In this document: positions 1 through 9,655 of the stretch, in pieces | Position numbering within the stretch: the stretch's first letter is position 1 | Layout: the number at the start of each line of letters is the position of its first letter | Program-made: the position numbers and the translations under genes | The notes under the pieces: model-generated | Seen by the model: the letters and a program-made list of their open reading frames with translations, nothing else | Databases searched by the model: none | What the model was told of the DNA's origin: nothing | NCBI RefSeq assembly: GCF_020805785.1 | Contig: NZ_JAJGZV010000001.1 | Coordinates: 62,001 to 126,000 of the forward strand | Length of the DNA stretch: 64,000 nucleotides | DNA from: Flavobacterium chungbukense | GTDB taxonomy: Bacteria > Bacteroidota > Bacteroidia > Flavobacteriales > Flavobacteriaceae | Reading direction: 5' to 3'

Positions 1-149
1 AATAATAGCACAGCAATTCCTGCAGTCATTAGGATTAATCCCAAATCACTAATTAGAGGTTGTAAGTGGTGTGTACTTTCGGCTGCGGCATTTAATGCAA
101 TCATATAAAAAAGTGGTATTGTTTTAGGAGCAGATCCAGTTTTTTTCAT
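1..149 (-). CDS. Cation:proton antiporter, N-terminal fragment
   Basis: The gene is cut by the left window edge; only about 50 N-terminal residues are visible, starting at an ATG at 147-149 on the minus strand. The fragment begins MKKTGSAPKT and continues with a short loop containing HHLQPLISDLG and then a hydrophobic stretch LILMTAGIAVLLF. From memory this arrangement is typical of the N terminus of Bacteroidetes KefB/NhaP-like (CPA2) monovalent cation:proton antiporters in the inner membrane. The family call rests on a short fragment, so specificity cannot be given. It lies downstream of the purB terminator and so probably has its own promoter. Confidence 0.6.
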   Translation of the reverse strand, partial: MKKTGSAPKTIPLFYMIALNAAAESTHHLQPLISDLGLILMTAGIAVLL

Positions 150-227
150 TTTAAATGAAACTCGCAAAACTCTATATCAATTATAAAGCACGACGAAATA
201 ATCTGGGCAAATAACTCCAAATTAAAT

Positions 228-261
228 AAAAAAAGCTATCTCGATAAAGATAGCTTTTTTT
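228..261 (-). terminator. Rho-independent terminator of purB
   Basis: An A-rich tract followed by GCTATCT, a six-base loop and AGATAGC with a T tract forms a 13-14 bp hairpin flanked by A and T runs on both sides. It lies 24 bases past the purB stop on the minus strand and separates purB from the antiporter gene. Confidence 0.85.
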
Positions 262-284
262 GGTAAAATATTTTAGTTTTTTTT

Positions 285-1631
285 CTAAATTCCTGTGTAA
301 TTACTAGGCGTTATCGCTAATAATTCTGCACGAACAGCATCAGAAACTTCTAGTGTTGCAATGAAATTATGAATGGCATTTTTATCAATCGCTTCATTTG
401 TTCTGGTTAAACCTTTTAAAGCTTCGTACGGATTTGGATAAGCTTCGCGACGCAAAATAGTCTGAATTGCCTCAGCCACAACTGCCCAGTTTCTTTCTAA
501 ATCTTCAGCAAACTTGCTTTCGTTTAAAAGCAATTTGTTTAATCCTTTCAAAGTAGCTTCAAATGCAATAATAGTATGTCCAAACGGAACGCCAACATTA
601 CGTAACACAGTACTGTCAGTTAAATCACGTTGTAATCTTGAAATTGGTAATTTTGCAGATAAATGCTCAAAAATAGCATTTGCAATACCTAAATTTCCTT
701 CAGAATTTTCAAAATCAATTGGGTTTACTTTATGTGGCATTGCAGAAGATCCAATTTCTCCAGCTTTGATTTTTTGTTTGAAATAATCCATCGAAACGTA
801 CGTCCAGATATCACGGTCTAAATCGATGACAATAGTATTGATTCTTTTTAAAGCATCAAAAAATGCTGCAAAATGATCGTAATGCTCAATTTGAGTTGTT
901 GGAAAAGAGTGTTTCAATCCAAGGTCTGTTTCAACAAATTTATTTCCGAATTGTTTCCAATCAATTTGTGGGTAAGCAACGTGATGTGCATTGAAGTTTC
1001 CTGTTGCGCCACCAAATTTAGCCGCAAACGGAATATTGAATAACAAACGCATCTGCTCTTCTAAACGTTCTACAAAAACTAAAAGTTCTTTACCTAAACG
1101 AGTAGGAGAGGCTGGTTGTCCGTGTGTGCGCGCCAACATCGGAATGTCTTTCCATTCAACGCATAATTCTTTTAATTTTGCAATTACAGCAATTAAAGTC
1201 GGCATATAAACTTGCTCAAACGCTTCTTTTGTAGAAAGCGGAATGGCAGTATTGTTAATGTCTTGAGATGTTAATCCGAAGTGAATGAACTCTTTATATT
1301 GAGATAGACCTAATTTTTCAAATGCATCTTTAATGAAATATTCAACCGCTTTTACATCATGGTTGGTTACTTTTTCTGTTTCTTTAATCCAAAGTGCATC
1401 TTCGGTAGAAAAGTTTTTGTAGATATTTCTCAAGCTTTCAAACAAACTAGAATCAATGCCTTGTAATTGAGGCAATGGAATTTGGCATAACGCAATGAAG
1501 TATTCCACTTCAACTAAAACGCGATATTTTATTAAAGCTTCTTCAGAGAAAAAAGGTGCTAAGTTTTGAGTTTTATTTCTATATCTTCCATCAATTGGCG
1601 ATATAGCATTCAATTCGTTTAGAGTAGTCAT
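285..1631 (-). CDS. purB: Adenylosuccinate lyase
   Basis: 448 residues, normal for the family. PurB acts twice in purine synthesis: it splits SAICAR to AICAR plus fumarate, and adenylosuccinate to AMP plus fumarate. The fumarase/aspartase signature loop GSSAMPHKVNPIDFENSEGN is present at about residues 295-314, and the THGQPASPT segment holding a catalytic histidine is near residue 168. The N terminus (LNAISPIDGRY) is typical of the PurB branch. The ATG start fits the family N terminus, and a Bacteroidetes-like -7 element lies about 26 bases upstream. It is monocistronic here, bounded downstream by a strong terminator. Confidence 0.97.
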   Translation of the reverse strand: MTTLNELNAISPIDGRYRNKTQNLAPFFSEEALIKYRVLVEVEYFIALCQIPLPQLQGIDSSLFESLRNIYKNFSTEDALWIKETEKVTNHDVKAVEYFIKDAFEKLGLSQYKEFIHFGLTSQDINNTAIPLSTKEAFEQVYMPTLIAVIAKLKELCVEWKDIPMLARTHGQPASPTRLGKELLVFVERLEEQMRLLFNIPFAAKFGGATGNFNAHHVAYPQIDWKQFGNKFVETDLGLKHSFPTTQIEHYDHFAAFFDALKRINTIVIDLDRDIWTYVSMDYFKQKIKAGEIGSSAMPHKVNPIDFENSEGNLGIANAIFEHLSAKLPISRLQRDLTDSTVLRNVGVPFGHTIIAFEATLKGLNKLLLNESKFAEDLERNWAVVAEAIQTILRREAYPNPYEALKGLTRTNEAIDKNAIHNFIATLEVSDAVRAELLAITPSNYTGI

Positions 1632-1656
1632 TGTTATGTTGTTTTTTCGAAAGGTG

Positions 1657-1664
1657 CAAATATA
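1657..1664 (-). promoter_or_regulatory. Putative -7 element of the purB promoter
   Basis: On the minus strand the octamer TATATTTG matches the Bacteroidetes -7 consensus TAnnTTTG and is followed by the CACC often seen at start sites. The -33 position shows only TTT instead of TTG, so the call is moderate. Confidence 0.45.
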
Positions 1665-1735
1665 AACAGAATTTGCGGATTTAAAGTAATCAGAAAGTCA
1701 ATTGAATAAATTTAAAAAGGGAAAAAAGAGAACAT

Positions 1736-1824
1736 AACACAAATTTCACGAATTAACACGGATTTTTTTTTGCTACTTAATAGATAACGTAAGAGATTCG
1801 TGTCAATTCGTGAAATTTGTGTTC
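1736..1824. repeat. Intergenic inverted repeat (CACGAATT family)
   Basis: Two arms of about 28 bases, 1736-1763 and 1795-1824, are nearly perfect reverse complements (core AAATTTCACGAATT with ACACG next to it) around a 31-base loop. It lies between purB and the sirtuin gene and could fold as a long hairpin. It resembles a dispersed intergenic repeat known to me from Flavobacterium genomes. Confidence 0.75.
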
Positions 1825-1838
1825 AATAAACTATGTGT

Positions 1839-2528
1839 TTAAATAGATTTTAATTTCTCTCTCAAATCTGCAACTCCTTCTGAAGCAAATTTGGCAATCG
1901 TTTCTACTTTATTTCTGATATTTGGAATTGCAATTGGTTTAGGGTCAATATAAAAAACTTGCGTTGTGCTTGGTGTGTAGGAAATTAATCCAGCTGCAGG
2001 ATAAACTTGCAGCGAAGTTCCAATTACGGCAAAATAATCTGCCGTTTCTGTAATGTCAATTGCTTCTTCGAGTGCTGGAACTTCTTCACCAAACCAAACA
2101 ATGTGTGGTCGAAGTTGATTACCATTAGCGTCAAAATCTCCAGTAAATAAATCTTCAGTCCAATCTAAAATTAAGTTTTTATTTTGTGTGCTTCTAACTT
2201 TTAGTAATTCGCCATGTAAATGCAAAACGTTTGTACTTCCTGCGCGTTCATGCAGATCGTCAACGTTTTGAGTTATAATATGAACGTCAAAATCTTTTTC
2301 TAATTCGGCTAAAATAATATGACCCAAATTAGGATTCACTTCTTTTAATTGTTGGCGTCTTTTGTTGTAAAAGTCCAAAACTAGCTCCTGATTTTTATGC
2401 CAGCCTTCTGGAGTTGCCACTTCCATAACATCATGACCTTCCCATAAGCCATCGCTGTCTCGAAAAGTTTTAATTCCGCTTTCTGCACTTATTCCTGCTC
2501 CAGTTAAGACTACAAGTTTCTTTTTCAT
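1839..2528 (-). CDS. Sir2-family NAD-dependent protein deacylase (cysteine-free)
   Basis: 229 residues. Sirtuins remove acyl groups from protein lysines using NAD. Visible motifs are GAGISAESGIKTFRD near residue 10 (NAD binding), TQNVDDLHERAG with the following HLHGEL (catalytic histidine) at about 86-106, and GTSLQVYPAAG near 170. The FYNKRR stretch near residue 53 carries the Tyr-x-x-Arg pair that in CobB/SIRT5-type enzymes favours malonyl and succinyl groups. The protein has no cysteine at all, so the usual four-cysteine zinc knuckle after the catalytic histidine is missing. Class III-like desuccinylase activity is an inference. Confidence 0.88.
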   Translation of the reverse strand: MKKKLVVLTGAGISAESGIKTFRDSDGLWEGHDVMEVATPEGWHKNQELVLDFYNKRRQQLKEVNPNLGHIILAELEKDFDVHIITQNVDDLHERAGSTNVLHLHGELLKVRSTQNKNLILDWTEDLFTGDFDANGNQLRPHIVWFGEEVPALEEAIDITETADYFAVIGTSLQVYPAAGLISYTPSTTQVFYIDPKPIAIPNIRNKVETIAKFASEGVADLREKLKSI

Positions 2529-2623
2529 TTTTTATATGGAATTTTTTGATTCTCATTCAAAGATAACGAAATGAGAAATTTTTCAAATGAAATAGTTATT
2601 TTCGCAAACTAAATTTAATTGAT

Positions 2624-3259
2624 GTGAAAACGGAACTTAGATTAAAGATTAAAAGAAGTTTCTTGGATAATTATAAAAGAGAATTACATCTGCATCCTGA
2701 TTTTATTCGATTTGAAGATAAGGATTTAAGAAATAATGGCTTTACTTCTTTTAAAACCAATGAAATAAAAGAATTTCGATATGGTGTTACTTTATATCAA
2801 TATCGTTTGGTTTTTGGAAGAGAATATCAAGTTTGTATTAAAAATTTTGATGACGATATTTTAAAAATAAAGTTTACAAGTTATTTTGGAATTAAAAAGC
2901 TTAAAGTTCATGAACTTTATTCTGAAATAATCACTTCAGTTTGGGATTTGTATTTTAAAGAAAAAACAATGGCATTTATTGAAGATTTTAAAGAAGGTAA
3001 ATCTTTTTTAATTGGAGAAGTAAATATTAATCCGGAAGGTATAATTATTGCTGTTTCGAAACTTCTAAAACAGGAAGAAAAGCTAATTTCATGGAATGAT
3101 GTTGGAATTAGAAAATACACAACTTACGTTTCTGTCTATTCAAAAGAAAATCCATTAGATTTTAATCGCGGTTATTCTTATCAAAAGGACTGGAATACAT
3201 TTGTTTTATATAACGTAGTTACTACCATTATTGCCAATAAAAATATTAAAAATGATTGA
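2624..3259 (+). CDS. Hypothetical protein, possibly PH-like fold
   Basis: 211 residues, apparently starting at GTG (MKTELRLKIKRSF). There is no signal peptide or membrane segment. The pattern of short alternating beta-like stretches with basic and aromatic residues (for example FKTNEIKEFRYG, YQYRLVFGREYQVCI) could be a pleckstrin-like fold, but I recognise no family. The trmH start codon at 3252 overlaps its last eight bases, so the two are probably cotranscribed and translationally coupled. An element TATTTTCG at 2597-2604 resembles a Bacteroidetes -7 box. Confidence 0.75.
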   Translation: MKTELRLKIKRSFLDNYKRELHLHPDFIRFEDKDLRNNGFTSFKTNEIKEFRYGVTLYQYRLVFGREYQVCIKNFDDDILKIKFTSYFGIKKLKVHELYSEIITSVWDLYFKEKTMAFIEDFKEGKSFLIGEVNINPEGIIIAVSKLLKQEEKLISWNDVGIRKYTTYVSVYSKENPLDFNRGYSYQKDWNTFVLYNVVTTIIANKNIKND

Positions 3260-3917
3260 TTTAGATTACCTCGCATTCTTAGAAAACATATTAACAGAAA
3301 ATAGAAAAAGTAATTTTTTAAAAGTATTAGAAAATAGAACTAAACATTTTACTGTTGCAGTAGAAGACGTTTTTCAAATGCACAATACAAGTGCTGTAAT
3401 GCGAAGTTGTGAAGTTTTCGGAATTCAGGAATTGAATGTAATTGAACAACGTTTTGGAAAACGTATTGATAAAGAAATTGCTCTTGGCGCACAGAAATGG
3501 GTTGATATTAATCGATTTGATTCCGTTTCGGGCTGTCTTTCTGATTTAAAAAGTAAAGGTTATCAAATTATTGCTACAACACCGCATGAAAAGGATTGTA
3601 TGTTAGAAGATTTCGATATTACTAAACCGAGTGCACTTTTCTTTGGAACGGAGAAAGAAGGTTTGTCTAAAGAAATTATGGATAATGCCGATGGATTTCT
3701 AAAAATTCCAATGGTTGGTTTTACAGAAAGTTTGAATATTTCAGTTTCTGCAGCCATTATTATTCAAAGTTTGACCAACAGACTTCGTCGATCTGATATT
3801 AATTGGAAATTATCTGATGAAGAAATTTTAGTAAAACGTTTGCTATGGGCGAAAAATTCTATAAAAGATATTAAAAGAATAGAAGAAAGATATTATCAGG
3901 ATAATCCCAGAAATTAG
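3252..3917 (+). CDS. trmH: tRNA (guanosine-2'-O-)-methyltransferase, SPOUT family
   Basis: 221 residues if started at the ATG at 3252; a longer reading from 3231 adds seven residues that lie inside the upstream gene and is less likely. TrmH methylates the 2'-OH of G18 in the tRNA D-loop with SAM. SpoU motifs are seen in order: HNTSAVMRSCEVFG (motif 1, with the catalytic arginine), FFGTEKEGLS (motif 2) and IPMVGFTESLNISVSAAI (motif 3, the knotted SAM site). The C terminus extends past the knot with basic residues as in TrmH. A terminator follows. Confidence 0.9.
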   Translation: MIDLDYLAFLENILTENRKSNFLKVLENRTKHFTVAVEDVFQMHNTSAVMRSCEVFGIQELNVIEQRFGKRIDKEIALGAQKWVDINRFDSVSGCLSDLKSKGYQIIATTPHEKDCMLEDFDITKPSALFFGTEKEGLSKEIMDNADGFLKIPMVGFTESLNISVSAAIIIQSLTNRLRRSDINWKLSDEEILVKRLLWAKNSIKDIKRIEERYYQDNPRN

Positions 3918-3984
3918 TTTTCAGTCACAGATTACAGTCTTAGTATTGGGATAGAAAATTGGAATCGAGAAAGTTAAAAAAATA

Positions 3985-4014
3985 AAAACCCGACAATTTA
4001 AACTGTCGGGTTTT
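3985..4014. terminator. Bidirectional terminator between trmH and secA
   Basis: AAAACCCGACA pairs with TGTCGGGTTTT around an eight-base loop. Both converging genes end nearby (3917 plus strand and 4060 minus strand), so it can serve both. Confidence 0.85.
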
Positions 4015-4059
4015 ATAATTTTGAAATATTAGTTTTGCTTTAAAACTATCAGCTAAAGA

Positions 4060-7000
4060 TTATTTAACAAGAACCCAAGTTCCATCTGCAATAAGGCTTT
4101 CTGCTTTTTTGAATTTCATATTTTCTGTTTTACCAGTAGCAACTTCTTGAACTGTAACAGTATCGTTTCTATTGATTTTTGGCATATCTCTTACAATAGT
4201 TTCCGTTACCTGACGCTGTTGTGTTTCTCCAGCTTCACGGTTGATGCTTTCGCTGTTTGGAATTTCGTCTTTACTTAATTGTAAATTTTCTTTTGGACGA
4301 GCTACTTCTCTTGCTTCGTGAATTTCAGGAGTTTCTTGAGCTGGTAAATCACCTTTGAATAAGAATGAAATAACTTCTTTGTTAACGTTGTCTAACATTC
4401 CTCTAAACAAGTTGAAAGCTTCTAATTTGTAAATAAGCAATGGATCTTTTTGTTCGTGAACTGCCAATTGAACAGATTGTTTCAATTCGTCCATTTTACG
4501 TAAGTGTTTTTTCCAAGCTTCATCAACAATAGAAAGTGTGATGTTCTTCTCGAAATCAGCAATTAATTGAGCGCCTTCGCTATCATAAGCTTTTTTCAAG
4601 TCGGTAACCACATTCAAAGTTTTGATTCCGTCTGTAAATGGAACTACAATTCTTTCAAAATGATTGTTTGGCTCTTCGTAAACTCCTTTAATAATTGGGA
4701 AAGCTTCTCTTGCGCTTCTTTCTGTTTTTTCTGTATAGAAAGCCAAAGCTTCTTTGTAAACTTTTCCAGTAACTTCGATATCAGATAATTTTGTAAAATC
4801 TGACTCTGAAATTGGAGATGTAATTCCGAAATAACGAATTAAATCAAATTCAAAACCTTTAAAGTCATTTGTTACTTTGCTGTTGCCTACAATTACCTCA
4901 CAAGTATCATAAAGCATATTAGCAATATCTAGTTTCAAACGCTCACCAAATAATGCGTGACGACGACGTTTGTAAACTACTTCACGTTGAGAGTTCATTA
5001 CGTCATCATATTCTAATAAACGTTTACGAACACCAAAGTTATTTTCTTCTACTTTTTTCTGAGCACGTTCGATAGATTTAGTCATCATAGAATGCTGAAT
5101 AACTTCACCTTCCTTCAATCCCATTCTGTCCATTACTTTTGCAACTCTTTCAGAACCGAATAAACGCATTAAGTTATCTTCAAGAGAAACATAGAATTGA
5201 GAACTTCCTGGATCTCCCTGACGACCAGAACGACCACGTAACTGTCTGTCTACACGACGAGAATCATGACGCTCTGTACCCACGATTGCTAAACCTCCCG
5301 CAGCTTTTACTTCTGGAGATAATTTAATATCGGTACCACGACCAGCCATGTTTGTTGCAATAGTTACAACTCCAGCTTTACCAGCTTCTTCAACGATTTG
5401 AGCCTCTTGCTTGTGCATTTTAGCATTCAATACGTTATGAGTGATTCCTCTCATTTTAAGCATACGGCTTAATAATTCTGAAATCTCTACAGAAGTTGTT
5501 CCAATCAATACTGGTCTTCCAGCTTGTGATAATTCAGTAACGTCTTCAATAACAGCGTTGAATTTTTCACGAGTTGTTTTGTAGATATAATCTTCTTTGT
5601 CAATTCTTGCAATTCCACGGTTTGTTGGAATTTCAACAACATCCAATTTATAAATCTGCCATAACTCTCCAGCTTCTGTAACCGCTGTACCTGTCATACC
5701 ACCTAATTTGCTGTACATTCTGAAATAATTCTGTAATGTAACTGTAGCAAAAGTTTGTGTAGCAGCTTCGATTTTTACGTTTTCTTTCGCTTCGATCGCT
5801 TGGTGAAGACCGTCAGAATAACGACGTCCGTCCATGATACGACCTGTTTGCTCATCGACAATCATAATTTTGTTGTCCATGATCACATATTCTACATCTT
5901 TTTCGAATAAAGCGTATGCTTTTAAAAGTTGAGTAAGTGTGTGAATACGCTCGCTTTTTACTCCAAAATCTTGGAACAATCTTTCTTTAGCTTCTGCTTC
6001 AGCGTCTTTGTCTAATTTTTGTTTTTCAATCGCAGCGATTTCTGTTCCAATGTCTGGTAACACGAAGAAATCAGCATCAGTATCTCCAGAAAGGTATTTA
6101 ATACCATTATCTGTCAATTCTACTTGATTGTTTTTTTCTTCAATCACAAAATATAAAGCTTCATCCACTTTATGCATTTCGCGATTGTTGTCTTGCATGT
6201 ATTGATTTTCAGTTTTTTGAAGCAATTGTTTAATTCCTTCTTCACTTAAAAATTTAATTAATGCTTTATTTTTAGGTAAAGATCTGTAAGCTCTTAATAA
6301 TAAGAAACCACCTTCTTTAGTATTTCCTTCTTTGATTAATTTTTTAGCTTCTGCTAAGAAACCATTTGCTAACTGACGTTGTTGAGCAACTAAGTTTTCA
6401 ATTTTTGGTTTCAATTCGTTAAATTCATGACGATCTCCTTGCGGAACTGGTCCTGAAATAATAAGCGGTGTTCTAGCGTCATCAATTAATACAGAATCGA
6501 CCTCGTCGACAATCGCATAATTGTGTTTTCTCTGCACTAAATCGCTAGGCGAGTGCGCCATGTTATCTCTTAAATAGTCAAAACCAAATTCGTTGTTGGT
6601 TCCGTAAGTGATATCAGCATCGTAAGCTTTCTTTCTTTGTTCTGTACTTGGCTGGTGATTGTCGATACAATCAACAGATAAACCGTGGAATTCGAATAAA
6701 GGTGCTTTCCATGTACTATCACGTTTTGCCAAGTAGTCATTCACTGTTACCAAGTGAACTCCATTTCCAGTCAAAGCGTTTAAGTAAAGTGGAAGAGTAG
6801 CAACCAAAGTTTTACCTTCACCCGTTTGCATTTCGGCAACTTTACCTTCATGCAAAACCATACCACCAATTAATTGAACATCGTAGTGAATCATGTCCCA
6901 AGTGATGTCTTTTCCGGCAGCATTCCATTTGTTAGCCCAAATAGACTTTTCGCCATCAATAGTAATATATGGTTTTGTTGCAGAGAATTCGCGGTCTCTT

Positions 7001-7404
7001 GGAGTTGAAGTAACTTCGATATGTGAGTTTTCTTTAAAACGACGAGCCGTTTCTTTGACAACAGAAAATGCTTCTGGAAGAATTTCCAACAAAGTTTTTT
7101 CTGAAATCTCGTAAGCTTCTTTTTCAAGAGCATCAATAGCATCATAAAGATCTTCTCTTTTGTCGATGTCTTCGATGTTTTCTACTTCCGCTTTAAGCGA
7201 AGCAATTTTAGCATCTTTATCAGCTCTAGCTTCTTTTATTCTATCTTTAAAATAAACAGTTCTGCCTCTTAACTCGTCGTTAGATAGACTCATTAAGGGA
7301 GCTTCGAATGTTTTAATTTTATTTAAGTAAGGTTGTAAAGCTTTGACATCTTTCTGTGATTTATCACCTACAAAGACTTTAATAATACTGTTTATGAAAC
7401 TCAT
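4060..7404 (-). CDS. secA: Preprotein translocase ATPase SecA
   Basis: 1,114 residues, longer than the roughly 900 of E. coli SecA and typical of Bacteroidetes. SecA drives unfolded preproteins through SecYEG using ATP. Walker A ([10 protein letters not shown]) lies near residue 190, Walker B-like DEVD near 300, and the second nucleotide-binding half shows [10 protein letters not shown] and [15 protein letters not shown] lineage insertion of about 100 residues between the DEAD half and the crosslinking domain (around residues 330-430) explains much of the extra length. The C terminus ends in a Val-Leu-Val-Lys tail without the CxC-CH zinc motif that binds SecB in proteobacteria. Confidence 0.97.
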   Translation of the reverse strand: MSFINSIIKVFVGDKSQKDVKALQPYLNKIKTFEAPLMSLSNDELRGRTVYFKDRIKEARADKDAKIASLKAEVENIEDIDKREDLYDAIDALEKEAYEISEKTLLEILPEAFSVVKETARRFKENSHIEVTSTPRDREFSATKPYITIDGEKSIWANKWNAAGKDITWDMIHYDVQLIGGMVLHEGKVAEMQTGEGKTLVATLPLYLNALTGNGVHLVTVNDYLAKRDSTWKAPLFEFHGLSVDCIDNHQPSTEQRKKAYDADITYGTNNEFGFDYLRDNMAHSPSDLVQRKHNYAIVDEVDSVLIDDARTPLIISGPVPQGDRHEFNELKPKIENLVAQQRQLANGFLAEAKKLIKEGNTKEGGFLLLRAYRSLPKNKALIKFLSEEGIKQLLQKTENQYMQDNNREMHKVDEALYFVIEEKNNQVELTDNGIKYLSGDTDADFFVLPDIGTEIAAIEKQKLDKDAEAEAKERLFQDFGVKSERIHTLTQLLKAYALFEKDVEYVIMDNKIMIVDEQTGRIMDGRRYSDGLHQAIEAKENVKIEAATQTFATVTLQNYFRMYSKLGGMTGTAVTEAGELWQIYKLDVVEIPTNRGIARIDKEDYIYKTTREKFNAVIEDVTELSQAGRPVLIGTTSVEISELLSRMLKMRGITHNVLNAKMHKQEAQIVEEAGKAGVVTIATNMAGRGTDIKLSPEVKAAGGLAIVGTERHDSRRVDRQLRGRSGRQGDPGSSQFYVSLEDNLMRLFGSERVAKVMDRMGLKEGEVIQHSMMTKSIERAQKKVEENNFGVRKRLLEYDDVMNSQREVVYKRRRHALFGERLKLDIANMLYDTCEVIVGNSKVTNDFKGFEFDLIRYFGITSPISESDFTKLSDIEVTGKVYKEALAFYTEKTERSAREAFPIIKGVYEEPNNHFERIVVPFTDGIKTLNVVTDLKKAYDSEGAQLIADFEKNITLSIVDEAWKKHLRKMDELKQSVQLAVHEQKDPLLIYKLEAFNLFRGMLDNVNKEVISFLFKGDLPAQETPEIHEAREVARPKENLQLSKDEIPNSESINREAGETQQRQVTETIVRDMPKINRNDTVTVQEVATGKTENMKFKKAESLIADGTWVLVK

Positions 7405-7449
7405 GATTTATTGTATTTCTTTATTATTTAATATGTATTTGAACCAAAA

Positions 7450-7475
7450 AAAAAGTCTCTGTGATGAGACTTTTT
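7450..7475 (-). terminator. Terminator after the DUF2795 gene
   Basis: AAAAAGTCTC pairs with GAGACTTTTT around a six-base loop, 17 bases beyond the DUF2795 stop on the minus strand and before secA. It suggests that secA has a separate promoter or depends on readthrough. Confidence 0.8.
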
Positions 7476-7491
7476 CCTTTGGTTTATTTTT

Positions 7492-7713
7492 TTAATATTC
7501 ATCCTCATTCCAAAGATAATCTTCGTCTGTTGGATAATCTGGCCAAATTTCTTCCATTGATTCATATATCTCGCCTTCATCTTCGATTGACTGAAGGTTT
7601 TCCACTACTTCTAATGGAGCACCAGCTCTAATAGCGTAGTCAATAAGTTCGTCTTTGTTAGCAGGCCATGGCGCATCACTTAAATAAGATGCTAATTCTA
7701 ATGTCCAATACAT
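7492..7713 (-). CDS. DUF2795 family protein
   Basis: 73 residues and very acidic at the C terminus (EEIWPDYPTDEDYLWNEDEY). The N-terminal half (ELASYLSDAPWPANKDELIDYAIRAGAPLEVVENLQSI) matches the small helical DUF2795 fold, a family of unknown function that I remember next to secA in many Flavobacteriia. A near-ideal promoter precedes it (TTG-N19-TATTTTTG) and a terminator follows, so it is an independent unit. A link to secretion is only positional inference. Confidence 0.85.
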   Translation of the reverse strand: MYWTLELASYLSDAPWPANKDELIDYAIRAGAPLEVVENLQSIEDEGEIYESMEEIWPDYPTDEDYLWNEDEY

Positions 7714-7734
7714 CTGTTATCTGTTTAGTTTGTG

Positions 7735-7764
7735 CAAAAATAAATTTTTTACTGAAAAAGACAA
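7735..7764 (-). promoter_or_regulatory. Promoter of the DUF2795 gene
   Basis: Reading the minus strand, TTG at 7764-7762 is followed by 19 bases and then TATTTTTG at 7742-7735. This matches the Bacteroidetes primary-sigma form TTG-N19-TAnnTTTG exactly, and the start codon is 22 bases downstream. Confidence 0.7.
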
Positions 7765-7809
7765 GTAAATTTTGATTTATTTTAATAAAATTTAAGAACG
7801 TCTCTTGTT

Positions 7810-7967
7810 AAATTCCAAAATTTAAATTCCAAATCCCAAAAAAGATATTTGAAATCTCAATGTTTAAATTCAAAATCCCAATTTTTAGAACTTTATTTCA
7901 CTTTAAAAATTCGAAAGAATTTAATTTTTTATTTGGAATTTGGGATTTACAAAATTTGGAATTTTTA
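7810..7967. repeat. Intergenic inverted repeat (AATTCCAAA family)
   Basis: The left part (7810-7840) holds AAATTCCAAA and AAATCCCAAA words, and the right part (7931-7967) holds their reverse complements in ATTTGGAATTTGGGATTT and AAATTTGGAATTT. The arms are imperfect. It fills most of the gap between the DUF2795 promoter and the adenosyltransferase gene. Short open frames across it are artefacts. Confidence 0.6.
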
Positions 7968-7974
7968 AGAAATT

Positions 7975-8544
7975 TTACTTCCTCGGAATCCATTTCACTT
8001 CCTCCGCTTTTAAGTCAAACGACAACTTCCGTGCCAAGACAAAAAGGTAGTCAGAAAGTCGGTTTAAGTACATAATTGCAATTTCAGGAACGTGTTCATT
8101 ATGGCTTAAATGTACAGCTAAACGCTCGGCGCGACGGCAAATACAACGGGCTATATGACAATGTGACACGGTTGGATGACCACCTGGCAAAACAAAATGA
8201 GTCATTTGAGGAAGACTTTCTTCCATTTTATCTATTTCGTTTTCTAATAATTCAATATCCGAATCAATTATGCCTAAATTTTCTAACCGAAGTTTTCCAT
8301 TTTTTAAAACTTCTTTTTCCTGTGGAGTTGCCAAAATGGCACCAACAGTAAATAGACGGTCTTGAATTTCTATTAAAATCGTTTTGTAATGAGAATCAAT
8401 TTCCTGGTCACGGATTAATCCGATATAGGAATTCAATTCATCAACAGTTCCATAACTGTCAATTCTTATATGGTCTTTAGGTACGCGAGTTCCTCCAAAA
8501 AGAGCTGTTGTACCTTTATCGCCTGTTTTGGTATATACTTTCAT
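7975..8544 (-). CDS. pduO: Cob(I)alamin adenosyltransferase, PduO type
   Basis: 189 residues, the usual length. The enzyme moves the adenosyl group of ATP to cob(I)alamin to make coenzyme B12, used for example by methylmalonyl-CoA mutase. The N terminus carries the PduO ATP-binding signature TKTGDKGTTALFGG followed by RVPKDHIRIDSYGTVDELNS. The conserved helix RRAERLAV lies near residue 137 and LNRLSDYLFVLAR near 158. There is no corrinoid synthesis gene nearby, so it probably serves scavenged cobalamin. The B12-binding radical SAM protein at 41.9 kb is a possible consumer of cobalamin, but not necessarily of the adenosyl form. Confidence 0.93.
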   Translation of the reverse strand: MKVYTKTGDKGTTALFGGTRVPKDHIRIDSYGTVDELNSYIGLIRDQEIDSHYKTILIEIQDRLFTVGAILATPQEKEVLKNGKLRLENLGIIDSDIELLENEIDKMEESLPQMTHFVLPGGHPTVSHCHIARCICRRAERLAVHLSHNEHVPEIAIMYLNRLSDYLFVLARKLSFDLKAEEVKWIPRK

Positions 8545-8551
8545 TTTTTTT

Positions 8552-8595
8552 AAAGATGCTAAGGTTCTGAGGTGCTAAAGGTGCTAAGGTTTCTC
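8552..8595. repeat. GCTAAG-type intergenic repeat
   Basis: Words of the form GCTAAGG and TTCTGAGG recur at about 10-base spacing just upstream of the adenosyltransferase gene. The same words appear, with an inverted arm, at 24,028-24,109 and again at 53,827-53,868. Confidence 0.55.
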
Positions 8596-8680
8596 TCTTT
8601 ATGAATTATCTAAATTTTAGCTTTTCTTTTCCGATTAAACAATTAACCAAATAAACGGTTAAACTATTTGAAATCTAAAA

Positions 8681-9367
8681 TTATTTAGTCGTGTCGCTTT
8701 CAATTAAACCATCACGCAAACGAATTACGCGGTGTGCATAAGCAGCAATATCTTCTTCGTGAGTTACTAGAATTACAGTATTTCCTTGTGCGTGAATATC
8801 TCCGAAAAGCTTCATGATTTCTACAGAAGTTTTACTGTCTAAGTTTCCTGTAGGTTCATCGGCCAAAATAATCGAAGGTTTATTCACTAAAGCTCTTGCA
8901 ACTGCAACACGCTGACGTTGTCCTCCAGAAAGCTGATTCGGCTGGTGATCCATTCTATCAGCAAGATTTACTTGTTTCAGCACTTCTGTTGCACGTGCTA
9001 TACGATCCGATTTTCCATAACCGGCATAAATCATAGGAAGCGCTACGTTGTCTAAAGCGGTTGTTCTTGGTAAAAGATTAAAGGTTTGAAAAACGAAACC
9101 AATCTCTTTGTTCCTAATTTCGGCTAATTCGTCGTCTTTCATTTGACTGACGTCTTTTCCGTTTAAAACATAATGTCCAGAAGTAGGAGTGTCTAAACAG
9201 CCTAATAAATTCATTAAAGTAGATTTTCCAGATCCAGAAGGACCCATTAAAGCGACATATTCGCCTTTTTTTATTTCTAGATTAATTCCTTTTAAAACAT
9301 ATACAATTTCATTTCCTAGAACAAAATCTCGTTTAATGTCGGTTATTTTAATTAATGGTTCGGCCAT
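8681..9367 (-). CDS. ABC transporter ATP-binding protein, LolD/MacB type
   Basis: 228 residues forming one complete nucleotide-binding domain: Walker [10 protein letters not shown] near residue 42, Q-loop [10 protein letters not shown] near 92, signature [16 protein letters not shown] near 145, Walker [14 protein letters not shown] near 165 and H-switch LVTHEED near 200. The QTFNLLPR and [10 protein letters not shown] wording is typical of the LolD/MacB/FtsE branch, which works with FtsX-like permeases on lipoprotein release, macrolide efflux or lipids. No permease gene is adjacent, so the partner is elsewhere and the substrate is unknown. Confidence 0.9.
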   Translation of the reverse strand: MAEPLIKITDIKRDFVLGNEIVYVLKGINLEIKKGEYVALMGPSGSGKSTLMNLLGCLDTPTSGHYVLNGKDVSQMKDDELAEIRNKEIGFVFQTFNLLPRTTALDNVALPMIYAGYGKSDRIARATEVLKQVNLADRMDHQPNQLSGGQRQRVAVARALVNKPSIILADEPTGNLDSKTSVEIMKLFGDIHAQGNTVILVTHEEDIAAYAHRVIRLRDGLIESDTTK

Positions 9368-9655
9368 TTTGCTTTACAATTTTGGATTTAAAAGTACAAA
9401 ACACTTTTCAATAAAATGGATAAGTAGCTGATATTTGGTTTTTGTTACAATTGGCAATTTTTATTGTTACTCTATAGATGTGCATAATTTATTTTAAAGA
9501 ATGTTATACTATTTTTGATTCGTGTTGTATAATTCTCATTATTTAAATGTTTTTATAGTTTTAATACATTTTTAATTGTTAAAATATGGTAATAATGTAA
9601 TTTTAGGCATTGTGATTTGACTAAATTTGATATTATTAATTAAACAAACAAAATT

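Noticed and set aside
7860..8351. Plus-strand frames across the adenosyltransferase gene and its downstream repeat
   Set aside because: They follow the AATTCCAAA repeat and the complement of a clear PduO gene.
9368..9655. A possible small gene in the 288-base gap before the 9,656 lipoprotein
   Set aside because: No start with a convincing coding frame of more than about 30 codons; the region is AT-rich with stops in all frames and probably holds a promoter.
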